Assembly (NCBI GenBank): GCA_964528085.1
Contig: CAZGRE010000011.1
Coordinates: 1-38,701, forward strand
DNA length: 38,701 nucleotides
Origin: B2-G16 sp964528085
GTDB taxonomy: Bacteria > Bipolaricaulota > Bipolaricaulia > UBA7950 > UBA9294
Direction of reading: 5' to 3'
Positions within the stretch are counted from its first letter, which is position 1; each line of letters begins with the position of its first letter. The notes below the pieces were generated by a model. It was not told where the DNA came from, did not search any database, and saw only the letters and a program-made list of their open reading frames with translations. Below are positions 1-7,511 of this stretch, one piece after another. The translations under genes were made by a program, and so were the position numbers.

Positions 1-136
1 GCTGCTATCAACGAGATCCGCGCCAGGTAACCTGTACGGCGCTCCTGGCGTCATGTCATCTAGGCTCCTTCGCGAATTCCTCTGTGCCGAGCTGATTGCT
101 GCACCACATTTGCATAGAAACTAGCTCATCGCGGGT

Positions 137-2374
137 CTACTCCACTTTCGAGATTCGAATGATCGTGTTTTCGAAGTCGTCAGCAACGTATAGACGCCCC
201 TGCTCGTCAAACGCAATCCCTCTCGCTTTAGTGAAGCCAGTGGCAAACGGTTCAGCGAACCACGGGGCAGAAATCCGATAGACGCCGTCCGCCGCAGCAA
301 CGAACAGCACAGCATCCGGCCCGATCGCAAGTGCTGCAGCACCCTCAAGCCAGGCTAACATTTGCGTGGAGCCATCCGCGTTCACTTGGATGACGGAGTC
401 TCCAGTTAGGGGTATGGTGAAGACGCCTTCGCCGCGGTGCGCCTCTCCGCCGACAATCGCGTACAGCGTTCCGTCCGAGGAGAGCGCGAGGCCTTGAGGC
501 AACTGCAGGCCATTGACGACCGTGTGGATGGTTCCGTCGGTGGAAACGCTCACAATCCGGCCTTCGCCAGTCACCGAGGCGAAGATTGTGCCGTCGGCCG
601 CTACGGCAACACCACTGACGTTCTCAAGAGCCGTCGAGCGGGTCGTGTGTCGACCATTCGGTAGATAGACGTTAAGGAGCGACGGGAAGCCCGGCGCTGA
701 CTCGCCCGCTGCAATCCAGCCTTCGGTGCTGAAGGCGATACACGTCTGCGGCGGCTGAAACGAGCACATCTTGGCGAACACACGAACGGTCCCGTCCTCA
801 CAAACAACGGACGACCAACCCGCCTCGTCGTTGACAACCAAAACATCACCGCACGGTGAGATCGCAAGCGATTGCGGGGAAGTGAGACCGTTAGGCTCCA
901 CCAGCACCTCAATCGTGCCATCGGGGCGGATCCGCTGAAGCCCTCCGATGGCCCGTTGAACGCCGACCAGTCCGCCATCTGCCGTAAGCGCGATCCCCTC
1001 AATTCCATTCCTGGAGAATGCTGCAAGTTCCGTGGTGATTCCCTCCGGCGAGACGCGGAAGACCCCTCCCGATTCAGCAAAGTCCCCAGTGGAGAAGTAG
1101 AGCGTACCATCATCCGCCACAACTAGCCCATGAAAGGAGGTATGTGTGTGGTCACGGATCTGCCGCAGCTGGCCATTGCTCGGGTTGATGGAGAAGAGGG
1201 CGTTTTCCGACGCGGCATACAGGTTTCCGTGGCTATCAACATCCAGGGCATTAACGAACTCCCACCCTGCGAAAAGGACTTCAGGCTCGCCGCCCCCGGG
1301 TTTGATTCGATAGATGGTCGCCCCCGTAGCCTGCACGTCCCCAGAACAGAAGTTGTGTCCGATGTAGAGCGTGCCATCCGGTGCCACAGCCAATGTGCTC
1401 TCACAAGCCGTCTCCGGAACTTGGGCGATCACCCGAGGCCCGTTCCTCGTTATGGAGAAGATCTGTCCGCTTGGCATGTCATAGCCATACAACCGGCCCC
1501 TCGCATCCAAATCGATGGAGTAGACTGAGGCTTCACAGTAGACTGTCGTCTCCCCATCCTCTGAGATCTCGAGGATCCGGCCATTCCTTCGCGATGTTAC
1601 GTAGATCGTGCCTGTCGATGTAACAGCGACGTCCGATGGGCAATTCAACCCCGACGGGGCAACAAAGTACTCCGCCCGATACCCCGCAGGGACGTTGATA
1701 TGCGGAGCTTCCCCATGTTTGGCCGCTGGCTCCTGACACTTGCAGAAAGCAGAATCCCGCCTATGCAGATCCGCCTGCGCAAGGAACGGCATCTCCACCT
1801 CGTCTACGACCACGACACGCGCCGGCAAAGTCCCGTCGATCATGACCCACTCAGGCCCACAGCAAGTCCCGCCCATCACACGAACCGCCACTCGCTCGGG
1901 CACAGTGTCTCCGAAAGCCTGAAGTGGGAACCGCATTTCGAAGGCACTCCCCGTCGCAAGCTCTCCGCCGATCTCGCTTTCGAACCGCTCCCCATTCTCG
2001 AATCGACCAAGATTCAGGATCGACTGACCTTGTCTTGCATTAGCCATAAACTCAGGAAGTCCATCTCGAGGGTTGATGTCCACGTCGAGCTGGGCGTAGG
2101 CCCCGATGCCGGCGGCATCGATCTCGACGAGGACGTAAAGGTAGGAGTCATTGGCGAAAACGCGGAGGCCGGTGATCTCAACATCCCCACGAGCGTCAAA
2201 CCGCGAGTCGATGAGAATGTCATAGTCTGTCCAATCCGAAGGGTCTCCGTCGAGGACGATCTCGGTATACGCGGTCGCTCCGTCGGGCTCGTTAGCAACT
2301 ATACACATCCAAGCGAATCCAAGGACAAACGCTCCAAACAGTACTGCTACACCCAAACGCGGGAGTCCTCTCAT
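137..2374 (-). CDS. Secreted DOMON/CBM9-like and NHL beta-propeller protein
   Basis: Predicted exported protein of 745 residues. The N-terminus is a signal peptide (two Arg, then hydrophobic core GVAVLFGAFVLGFAW). Residues about 35-190 begin with VLDGDPSDW, a typical opening of CBM9/DOMON-like beta-sandwich domains. From about residue 220 to the end I count twelve repeats of the NHL/SMP-30/Vgb type, each with a phrase such as DGTLYIG, SHGNLYAAS or EQGRLYVAD, which would build two six-bladed propellers. The reading frame stays open upstream to 2611, but I start at 2374: AGGAGG lies 5 nt before this ATG, the signal peptide begins here, and a promoter (2410-2439) lies just upstream. Function unknown; such proteins bind ligands or act as lactonase/lyase-like enzymes, and no catalytic residues can be assigned. 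It has no operon partner, and its codon use looks less GC-biased than that of the core genes. Confidence 0.85.
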   Translation of the reverse strand: MRGLPRLGVAVLFGAFVLGFAWMCIVANEPDGATAYTEIVLDGDPSDWTDYDILIDSRFDARGDVEITGLRVFANDSYLYVLVEIDAAGIGAYAQLDVDINPRDGLPEFMANARQGQSILNLGRFENGERFESEIGGELATGSAFEMRFPLQAFGDTVPERVAVRVMGGTCCGPEWVMIDGTLPARVVVVDEVEMPFLAQADLHRRDSAFCKCQEPAAKHGEAPHINVPAGYRAEYFVAPSGLNCPSDVAVTSTGTIYVTSRRNGRILEISEDGETTVYCEASVYSIDLDARGRLYGYDMPSGQIFSITRNGPRVIAQVPETACESTLAVAPDGTLYIGHNFCSGDVQATGATIYRIKPGGGEPEVLFAGWEFVNALDVDSHGNLYAASENALFSINPSNGQLRQIRDHTHTSFHGLVVADDGTLYFSTGDFAESGGVFRVSPEGITTELAAFSRNGIEGIALTADGGLVGVQRAIGGLQRIRPDGTIEVLVEPNGLTSPQSLAISPCGDVLVVNDEAGWSSVVCEDGTVRVFAKMCSFQPPQTCIAFSTEGWIAAGESAPGFPSLLNVYLPNGRHTTRSTALENVSGVAVAADGTIFASVTGEGRIVSVSTDGTIHTVVNGLQLPQGLALSSDGTLYAIVGGEAHRGEGVFTIPLTGDSVIQVNADGSTQMLAWLEGAAALAIGPDAVLFVAAADGVYRISAPWFAEPFATGFTKARGIAFDEQGRLYVADDFENTIIRISKVE

Positions 2375-2409
2375 GCCAGCCTCCTGTCTTGCTCGGTTTC
2401 TCATTTGCC

Positions 2410-2439
2410 AGTCTACGGAGGGAAACTGAGGAAGGTCAA
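2410..2439 (-). promoter_or_regulatory. Sigma70-like promoter of the beta-propeller gene
   Basis: Read on the minus strand: -35 TTGACC (2439-2434), 18-bp spacer, -10 TAGACT (2415-2410). Predicted start of transcription near 2403, giving a leader of about 30 nt that contains the AGGAGG of the gene starting at 2374. This supports the short gene start. The rest of the 332-bp interval between this gene and the tRNA shows no gene or repeat that I can support. Confidence 0.5.
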
Positions 2440-2706
2440 ACAGTGGGTGCAAGTAGCAGGATCTCTGCTGAAACGTCCGAGTGCCGTCTGCACCCTGCTC
2501 AAGAGCCAGCCTCTGTTCATCAACGATTTCTACCAAGGGACAGGCCCAAGCTCGACGCTTCGATCTGCGACCGAGAGCGGCCGATCTCTGGCATGAAGAT
2601 GGCATGAACACGAAGAGCTCGCATTAGAGCTTTGGGAGAGTGCGACCCTATGGTATGGAAACTTGTGGTGACAGTTGTTCTGGAAAAGATTCCCACATTA
2701 GCGGTT

Positions 2707-2777
2707 TTGGGAGAGGAGGATTCGAACCCCCACTAACAGGGCCAGAGCCTGTCGTCCTGCCATTAGACGATCTCCCA
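2707..2777 (-). tRNA. tRNA-Gln (anticodon CUG)
   Basis: A complete cloverleaf folds on the minus strand. The 7-bp acceptor stem TGGGAGA/TCTCCCA is perfect, the D stem is GTC/GAC, and the anticodon stem ACAGG/CCTGT closes loop CTCTGGC with anticodon CUG, which reads CAG (Gln). The variable loop is TAGT. The T arm GGGGG-TTCGAAT-CCTCC has one G-U pair. The discriminator base is A and CCA is not encoded. The first pair is U1-A72, the identity pair typical of bacterial tRNA-Gln and recognised by bacterial GatCAB. That is notable because the window also encodes archaeal-type GatDE. Confidence 0.96.
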
Positions 2778-2787
2778 GTCGACCCGA

Positions 2788-2816
2788 ATCTTACGGAAGC
2801 GGACGTTTACCGTCAA
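2788..2816 (-). promoter_or_regulatory. Promoter of tRNA-Gln
   Basis: Minus strand: -35 TTGACG (2816-2811), 17-bp spacer, -10 TAAGAT (2793-2788). Transcription would begin near 2781, a few bases before the mature tRNA 5' end at 2777. Confidence 0.6.
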
Positions 2817-2824
2817 GATGGCGG

Positions 2825-2854
2825 TTGCCCGCGGGATCGGTTCCCCGCTACAAT
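2825..2854 (+). promoter_or_regulatory. Promoter of the MEMO-yicC-gmk operon (probably leaderless)
   Basis: Plus strand: -35 TTGCCC (2825-2830), 18-bp spacer, -10 TACAAT (2849-2854). The ATG of the MEMO gene at 2863 follows the -10 box after only 8 nt and there is no Shine-Dalgarno, so the transcript probably starts at or next to the ATG. The -35 box lies 8 bp from the -35 box of the divergent tRNA promoter. Confidence 0.5.
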
Positions 2855-2862
2855 CGCGTGAG

Positions 2863-3818
2863 ATGGAAGCCCAGATTCGCCACCCGATCGTTGCCGGATC
2901 CTTCTACCCGGAAGATCCGGAGGAGCTCTCCCGCTACCTGGACTCGCTCCTCGGTGCGGGGTTCGCACCGGCAAGCCGCCCTCTCTCTCACCCGGCCGGG
3001 CTGATCGTCCCGCATGCAGGCTACCCCTACTCAGGGGCGGTCGCAGCCGCCGGGTTCAAGGAGATAGCGAAACGCGGAACCCCCCGTACTGTGATCCTGC
3101 TCGGCGCGAACCACACCGGTTTCGGGGCGACCGTCTCCCTCGGGGATCACGCAGGATGGGAGACCCCGCTTGGGATCGTGAGGACGAATGGTGAACTGAT
3201 CGAGCGATTGGCGGGAAAGGGCCTCGTGATCGACAACTCGGCGTTCATCCGCGAACACTCCCTCGAGGTCGAGCTTCCGTTCATCGCGCGGATCTGGGGG
3301 GATGAGGTCGGGCTCGTACCGATCTGCGTNNNNNNNNNNNNNNNNNNNNNNNNNNNNNNNNNNNNNNNNNNNNNNNNNNNNNNNNNNNNNNNNNNNNNNN
3401 NNNNNNNNNNNNNNNNNNNNNNNNNNNNNCGATCTGCGTCATGTCGATGGGGGATTGGAAGGTCTACGAGGAGGCGGGTCGGCTGATCGCCGAGGCCCTC
3501 GGGGACGAACCGGGGCTCATCGTGGCAAGCAGCGACTTCACCCATTACGAGCCCGACCAGGAGGCGCGGGCCCTCGACCGGGAGGCGATCGAGAGGATCC
3601 TCTCACTCGAGGGGCACCGGTTCATCGCAGAGTGGAGGGAGAGAGGCCTATCCATATGCGGGGCGGGGGCGATCGCCACCCTGATCGCGGCGTGCGACCG
3701 GCTCGGGCTGACTGATGCCCAATTGATCGACTACAAGACCTCGGGGGACGCGACCGGGGATCGCTCGGCTGTCGTCGGGTATGCGGCGATCTCGTTCACA
3801 AAGGAGACGGATGATTAA
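2863..3818 (+). CDS. MEMO1-family protein (AmmeMemoRadiSam system protein B-like), interrupted by an assembly gap
   Basis: MEMO-family protein, related to the class III extradiol dioxygenase fold; bacterial members are often called AmmeMemoRadiSam protein B and their reaction is not settled. Family motifs: HPIVAGSFYP at the N-terminus, the metal-site candidates PHAGYPYSG, GANHTGFG and EHSLEVELPF before the gap, and SDFTHYEP and CGAGAI after it. As given, the frame is broken by 100 Ns at 3330-3429. Both gap edges end in the same ten bases (cgatctgcgt); merging them and deleting the Ns gives one continuous frame reading VPICVMSMGDW, total 281 residues, normal for the family. The start is chosen at MEAQIRHP; no Shine-Dalgarno is present, but a -10 box sits 8 nt upstream. 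It overlaps yicC by 8 nt. The AMMECR1 and radical-SAM partners that name the family are not in the window. Confidence 0.88.
3330..3429. other. Assembly gap of 100 Ns, probably spurious
   Basis: Exactly 100 unknown bases, the conventional length for a scaffold gap of unknown size. The last ten bases before it (3320-3329) and the first ten after it (3430-3439) are identical, cgatctgcgt. Overlapping them restores the MEMO reading frame exactly, so the flanking contigs most likely overlap and no sequence is missing. Confidence 0.9.
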
Positions 3819-4671
3819 GAGCATGACTGGCTTCGGGGAAGGGGTGGCAAGCACGTCGGGCTGGCGCGTCGAGGCGACGATCCGCACGCTGAACCACCGC
3901 TTCCTCGCCGTGCGGACCCGGTCCCTCAGCGACCGGCCGTGGCTGCAGGCGCGGGTCGAGGAGCTCGTTAAGCGGGCGTTCAGCCGCGGCGAGGTCTCGA
4001 TCTGGCTCGACGTTCAGCCCGAACCGCAAGCGGCGGGGAGACTGTTCGATCACGAAGCGGCGCGAGCGGCGTACCGCGCGCTCTCCTCCCTCTCGGAGGA
4101 GCTCTCCCTCCCCACCCCACCGAGCCTCGAGGCGCTGATCCGAATTGGGGCGATACGACCGGCGGAGAAGAGCGATCGGGAGATATGGCCGGCGGCGCAA
4201 GCGGCGATCGAGATAGCGATCGAGGAGGCGAACGGATCGCGATCGAAGGAGGGTTCAGCCCTCGCCGAGGAGTTGAACAGGATCCTCGATCGGTTGGAGG
4301 CGGCCGCATCTTCGGTGAGGCCGCTACTCCCTTCGCTTGCGGAGAGGCTGCGCGAGAGGCTCCGCACCCGGGCTGAAGAGCTTTCACTCAACATCGATGC
4401 GGACCGGCTCGAGATGGAGGTCGCCCTCCTCGTCGAGCGCTACGACGTCCAGGAGGAGCTCGCCCGGCTCGATGGACACCTGAAATGGGCGAGGAAGCTC
4501 CTCACCGGAGACGGGCCGGTCGGGAAGGAGCTCGATTTCATAAGCCAGGAGATGCTCCGCGAGGTGAACACCCTCGGCTCGAAGGCACGCGATTCACAGA
4601 TCGGCGGGCTCGTCATCGGCATGAAGCTTGAGATCGAGCGGTTCAGGGAGCAGGTGCAGAATGTCGAATAG
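3811..4671 (+). CDS. yicC: YicC-family endoribonuclease
   Basis: 286-residue YicC-family protein (family length about 290). The N-terminal signature MIKSMTGFGEG and the C-terminal signature, with LDFISQEMLREVNTLGSKA followed by FREQVQNVE, are both intact. Characterised YicC proteins are hexameric endoribonucleases involved in RNA turnover and stress adaptation. The start at 3811 has AAGGAGA upstream and overlaps the MEMO stop by 8 nt. The gene overlaps gmk by 11 nt, matching the widespread yicC-gmk neighbourhood; the rpoZ gene that often follows gmk is not here. Confidence 0.95.
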   Translation: MIKSMTGFGEGVASTSGWRVEATIRTLNHRFLAVRTRSLSDRPWLQARVEELVKRAFSRGEVSIWLDVQPEPQAAGRLFDHEAARAAYRALSSLSEELSLPTPPSLEALIRIGAIRPAEKSDREIWPAAQAAIEIAIEEANGSRSKEGSALAEELNRILDRLEAAASSVRPLLPSLAERLRERLRTRAEELSLNIDADRLEMEVALLVERYDVQEELARLDGHLKWARKLLTGDGPVGKELDFISQEMLREVNTLGSKARDSQIGGLVIGMKLEIERFREQVQNVE

Positions 4672-5281
4672 GATCGAGGGATTCCGGAAGGGGATCGGAA
4701 GCGGCCTTGCGATCGTCGTCACCGGGCCGTCCGGTGCGGGGAAGAACTCGGTGATCGACCGGGTGATGGAGGAGTTGCCCGGTCTCTCGTTCTCCGTCTC
4801 GTACACTACTCGTCCCCCGCGCGAGGGGGAGATCGATGGGGTCGACTACATCTACGTATCGCGCGAGGAATTCTCCCGGATGATCGAAGAAGGGGAGTTC
4901 ATCGAGCATATGACCTATCTCGGGGACATGTACGGGACATCACGCTCACAGATCGAGGGGATCTTCACCGAAGGGAAGGACGTAATCCTGAACATCGACG
5001 TCGAAGGGGCAAAATCCCTGCACGAGACGGGCCTGGGCGATCACACGATCGTCTACGTCTTCCTGACCCCTTCCTCCCTCAACCGGCTCGCCGAACGGCT
5101 GCGAAGGCGGGGGACGGAGGATGAGCGGGAGATCGAGGAGCGCCTCCGGGTTGCGGAATCGGAGCTAAAGGAGCTTCACGCCTTCGATTATCTCGTGATA
5201 AACGATGACTTCGAAACGGCCGTCGCTGAGCTTCGCTCGATCATCACAGCCGAGAGGCTGCGGATCGTCAAGAAGGCGTAA
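4661..5281 (+). CDS. gmk: Guanylate kinase
   Basis: 206 residues. Converts GMP to GDP with ATP in the cytosol. Visible are the P-loop GPSGAGKNSV (residues about 22-31), the GMP-binding SYTTRPPREGE and DYIYVSREEF segments, and the lid region with RLAERLRRRGTE. The P-loop has Asn where most P-loop kinases have Ser or Thr directly after the Lys. Start 4661 (MSNRIEGF) lies inside the yicC end, with GGGAG upstream, indicating translational coupling. It is the last gene of the MEMO-yicC-gmk operon; a large hairpin follows at 5283-5316. Confidence 0.95.
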   Translation: MSNRIEGFRKGIGSGLAIVVTGPSGAGKNSVIDRVMEELPGLSFSVSYTTRPPREGEIDGVDYIYVSREEFSRMIEEGEFIEHMTYLGDMYGTSRSQIEGIFTEGKDVILNIDVEGAKSLHETGLGDHTIVYVFLTPSSLNRLAERLRRRGTEDEREIEERLRVAESELKELHAFDYLVINDDFETAVAELRSIITAERLRIVKKA

Positions 5282-5282
5282 T

Positions 5283-5316
5283 GCTGAAGCGACCGGCACA
5301 GGCCGGCCACTTCAGC
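5283..5316. terminator. Hairpin between convergent gmk and hup
   Basis: Inverted repeat GCTGAAG...CTTCAGC (7 bp) with an inner CCGGC/GCCGG stem and a 3x3 internal loop, placed between two converging genes. It lacks a U-tract on either strand, so a shared bidirectional terminator is an inference from position and strength. Confidence 0.5.
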
Positions 5317-5334
5317 TCACAACCGGAATGGATC

Positions 5335-5646
5335 CTACTTTCGCGCCACCTCTGATCCTGCCACCTTGAGCGCCTTGTCGACCTGCCGCTTCAGCTCCTT
5401 TCCCGGCTTGAAGACGGGGACGACCTTCGCCGCCACCTGGATCGGGCGCTTCGTCTGGGGGTTTATCCGGCTGCTCGCCTTCCGAGCGCGGACGGCGAAC
5501 TTCCCGAACCCGACGAGCTTCACGTCCTCGCCCCGGAGGAGCGTCTCCTGGATGAGGCCGAGGACGGAGTCGAGGAGACCCCGCGCCTCCTTCTTCGTCA
5601 GCCCGGTCTTGTCGGATAGCCGATCGATGAACTCGCCCTTATTCAT
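5335..5646 (-). CDS. hup: HU-family DNA-binding protein
   Basis: 103 residues, normal for HU/IHF. The N-terminus MNKGEFIDRLSDKTGLTKKEA, the core VKLVGFGKFAVRARKA and the arm signature RINPQTKRPIQV are all present, with the C-terminal helix following FKPGKELK. HU is a dimeric nucleoid protein that bends DNA. AAGGAGG precedes the ATG. It is the last gene of the minus-strand string (38 nt after rpsA), a common rpsA-hup/ihf neighbourhood. Confidence 0.96.
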   Translation of the reverse strand: MNKGEFIDRLSDKTGLTKKEARGLLDSVLGLIQETLLRGEDVKLVGFGKFAVRARKASSRINPQTKRPIQVAAKVVPVFKPGKELKRQVDKALKVAGSEVARK

Positions 5647-5684
5647 TCTGCTTCCTCCTTGCAGTGTGGATTCTTAGACCTCGA

Positions 5685-7439
5685 TCATTCTTCTTCGTCC
5701 AGGCTTGCGTCACCGAGGAGATCGCGCATGCTGAGCGACTCATGTCCGGCGTCTTCAAGGAACCGGCGATCGACCTTCTCGCGCGAGCGACCCCGCTCCT
5801 TCCGCCGTCCGCGTCCCCGGGTCGGTCGCTCCCGCTCCTCGAACGCGGTCGGGGGGATCTCGGGTGGACCGAACAGGTTTCGCATGCTGAGACGGACCTG
5901 CCTCTTCTCCTCATTGATCCCGATGATCTTCGCCTGAACCTTATCCCCGACGGAGAGGACATCGGCCGGGGTGGCGATCCGCTGATCGCTCACCTCGGAG
6001 ACATGGATCAATCCGTCGACGTCGTCGGTGATCCGCATGAACGCCCCGAAATCCTTGATCTCGGTGATCTCTCCCTCGATGACGTCGTCGATCGAGTACT
6101 TCTCGACGAACCGCCGCCATGGATTGTCCTTCAACTCCCTGATGCTGAGCGAGATCCGCCGCTCCTTCGGGTCGACGTTCAGGACCTTCACCTCGACCGA
6201 TTCACCCTCGCTCAAGACGTCACGTGGGTGGTTGACGTGCCCCCAGTCGATCTCCGAGACGTGGACCAGGCCTTCGACCCCGTCCTCGAGCTTGACGAAC
6301 GCGCCGAAGTCGGTGATCTTGGTGATCGTACCGCTCACCGTCTGGCCGCGCGGATACTTCGCCTCGACGTCCTCCCACGGATCGCGCTGCGTCCGCCGGA
6401 GGGAGAGGCTGATCCGACGCGCCTCTTCGTCACACCCGAGGACGACGACCGTGACCTCATCCCCCTCGCTGACGAGTTCTCTCGGGTTCTCCGGATGCCC
6501 CCACGAGAGCTCGGAGACGTGGATCAGCCCCTCCACGTCCTGTTCGAGTTCGACGAACGCCCCAAAGTCGGTGACGCTGACCACCTTCCCGGTGACCTGC
6601 TTCCCGGCAGGGTAGCGTTCGAGGATCCCCTCCCATGGATTCGGACGGAGCCTCTTTATGGAGAGGGAGACCTTCCCCTTCTCCTTATCGAAGTCGATCA
6701 CCTTCACCCGCACGGGGTCCCCGACCTTGTACTCGGGGGGAGGGACGGGGAGATCCTTCCAAGCTATCTCAGAGCGGTGGACGAGCCCCTCGAATCCGCC
6801 GATATCGACGAACAGCCCGAAATCAACGATGCTCCGAATGATTCCATCGATCTCTTGTCCCTTTTCGAGCGACTCGAACAGGGCCATCCGTTTCTCCCGT
6901 TCCTGTTCTTTTAAGTAAACTTTATGAGAAACGACGAGGTTCTTATCACGCCGGGAGAGCTCGAGTATCTTGAACGGGATCCGCTTACCACGCAGCTCAT
7001 CGATGGCGCTCGGGAGGTCCCCGCCGAGGTGGGAGCCGGGGAGGAAGGCGCGGATACCGTCGAGATTGACGTGATACCCTGCCCCCTTGACCTCGCCGGT
7101 GATCTCCCCTTCGACGACCTCCCCGTTCCGGAACGCCTCTTCGAGGACGTCTAGCCGCTTCTTGTACTCCGCCTGCTTCTCCGAGGCATAGACCGTCCCC
7201 TTCTCCTCGTCGATGTAAGTAACGAGGACCTCGATCTCTTCCCCTTCCTCAACCTTTCCATCCGTCCGGAAGGGGGAGAGTTCGGAGACCGGGAGGATCC
7301 CCTCGGACTTGTATCCGATATCGACGAGGATCTCATTATCGTTCACCTGAACGACCGTCCCTGAGATCGTGTCTCCCCGACTGTAGGTCTTAACGTCGCT
7401 TTCCGAGAAAGCGTCTTCCATCTTTATTTTTTCTTCCAT
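5685..7439 (-). CDS. rpsA: 30S ribosomal protein S1, six S1 domains
   Basis: About 584 residues with six S1 RNA-binding domains. The first opens at GDTISGTVVQV, the second (divergent) at EVVEGEITGEV, and domains 3-6 carry the classic phrases DFGLFVDIGG, DFGAFVELEQ, DFGAFVKLED and DFGAFMRITD followed by GLVH or GLIHVSE. Repeats end in ISLSIR-like strands joined by D/NPW linkers. A basic RGRGRRKERGRSRE tail and an acidic end close the protein. S1 binds mRNA on the small subunit. The frame is open to an ATG at 7508, 3 nt after the plsC stop; I prefer 7439 because it leaves about 20 residues before domain 1, as in other S1 proteins. Neither start has a well-spaced Shine-Dalgarno, so the start is uncertain. 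Confidence 0.93.
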   Translation of the reverse strand: MEEKIKMEDAFSESDVKTYSRGDTISGTVVQVNDNEILVDIGYKSEGILPVSELSPFRTDGKVEEGEEIEVLVTYIDEEKGTVYASEKQAEYKKRLDVLEEAFRNGEVVEGEITGEVKGAGYHVNLDGIRAFLPGSHLGGDLPSAIDELRGKRIPFKILELSRRDKNLVVSHKVYLKEQEREKRMALFESLEKGQEIDGIIRSIVDFGLFVDIGGFEGLVHRSEIAWKDLPVPPPEYKVGDPVRVKVIDFDKEKGKVSLSIKRLRPNPWEGILERYPAGKQVTGKVVSVTDFGAFVELEQDVEGLIHVSELSWGHPENPRELVSEGDEVTVVVLGCDEEARRISLSLRRTQRDPWEDVEAKYPRGQTVSGTITKITDFGAFVKLEDGVEGLVHVSEIDWGHVNHPRDVLSEGESVEVKVLNVDPKERRISLSIRELKDNPWRRFVEKYSIDDVIEGEITEIKDFGAFMRITDDVDGLIHVSEVSDQRIATPADVLSVGDKVQAKIIGINEEKRQVRLSMRNLFGPPEIPPTAFEERERPTRGRGRRKERGRSREKVDRRFLEDAGHESLSMRDLLGDASLDEEE

Positions 7440-7511
7440 TCTCCAGCCAGCCTTCGATTCATCACCCCGGATCCCCGGGCCCGACCGAACCTCCCTATCG
7501 TCCTTCATTCA

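Noticed and set aside
21..50. Inverted repeat CGCCAGG/CCTGGCG as terminator of the propeller gene
   Set aside because: The loop is 16 nt, no U-tract follows and it lies 86 nt past the stop; too weak to call.
1700..2596. 298-codon plus-strand frame opposite the propeller gene
   Set aside because: It runs antisense to the signal peptide and N-terminal domain of a recognisable protein and shows no known motifs.
2375..2611. N-terminal extension of the propeller protein to 2611
   Set aside because: It would place 79 residues before a perfect signal peptide, and lies across a likely promoter and a good Shine-Dalgarno for the downstream ATG.
5664..6914. Long open frame of 416 codons on the plus strand across rpsA
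   Set aside because: It is antisense to six clear S1 domains; such frames are common opposite GC-rich genes and it has no Shine-Dalgarno or family resemblance.
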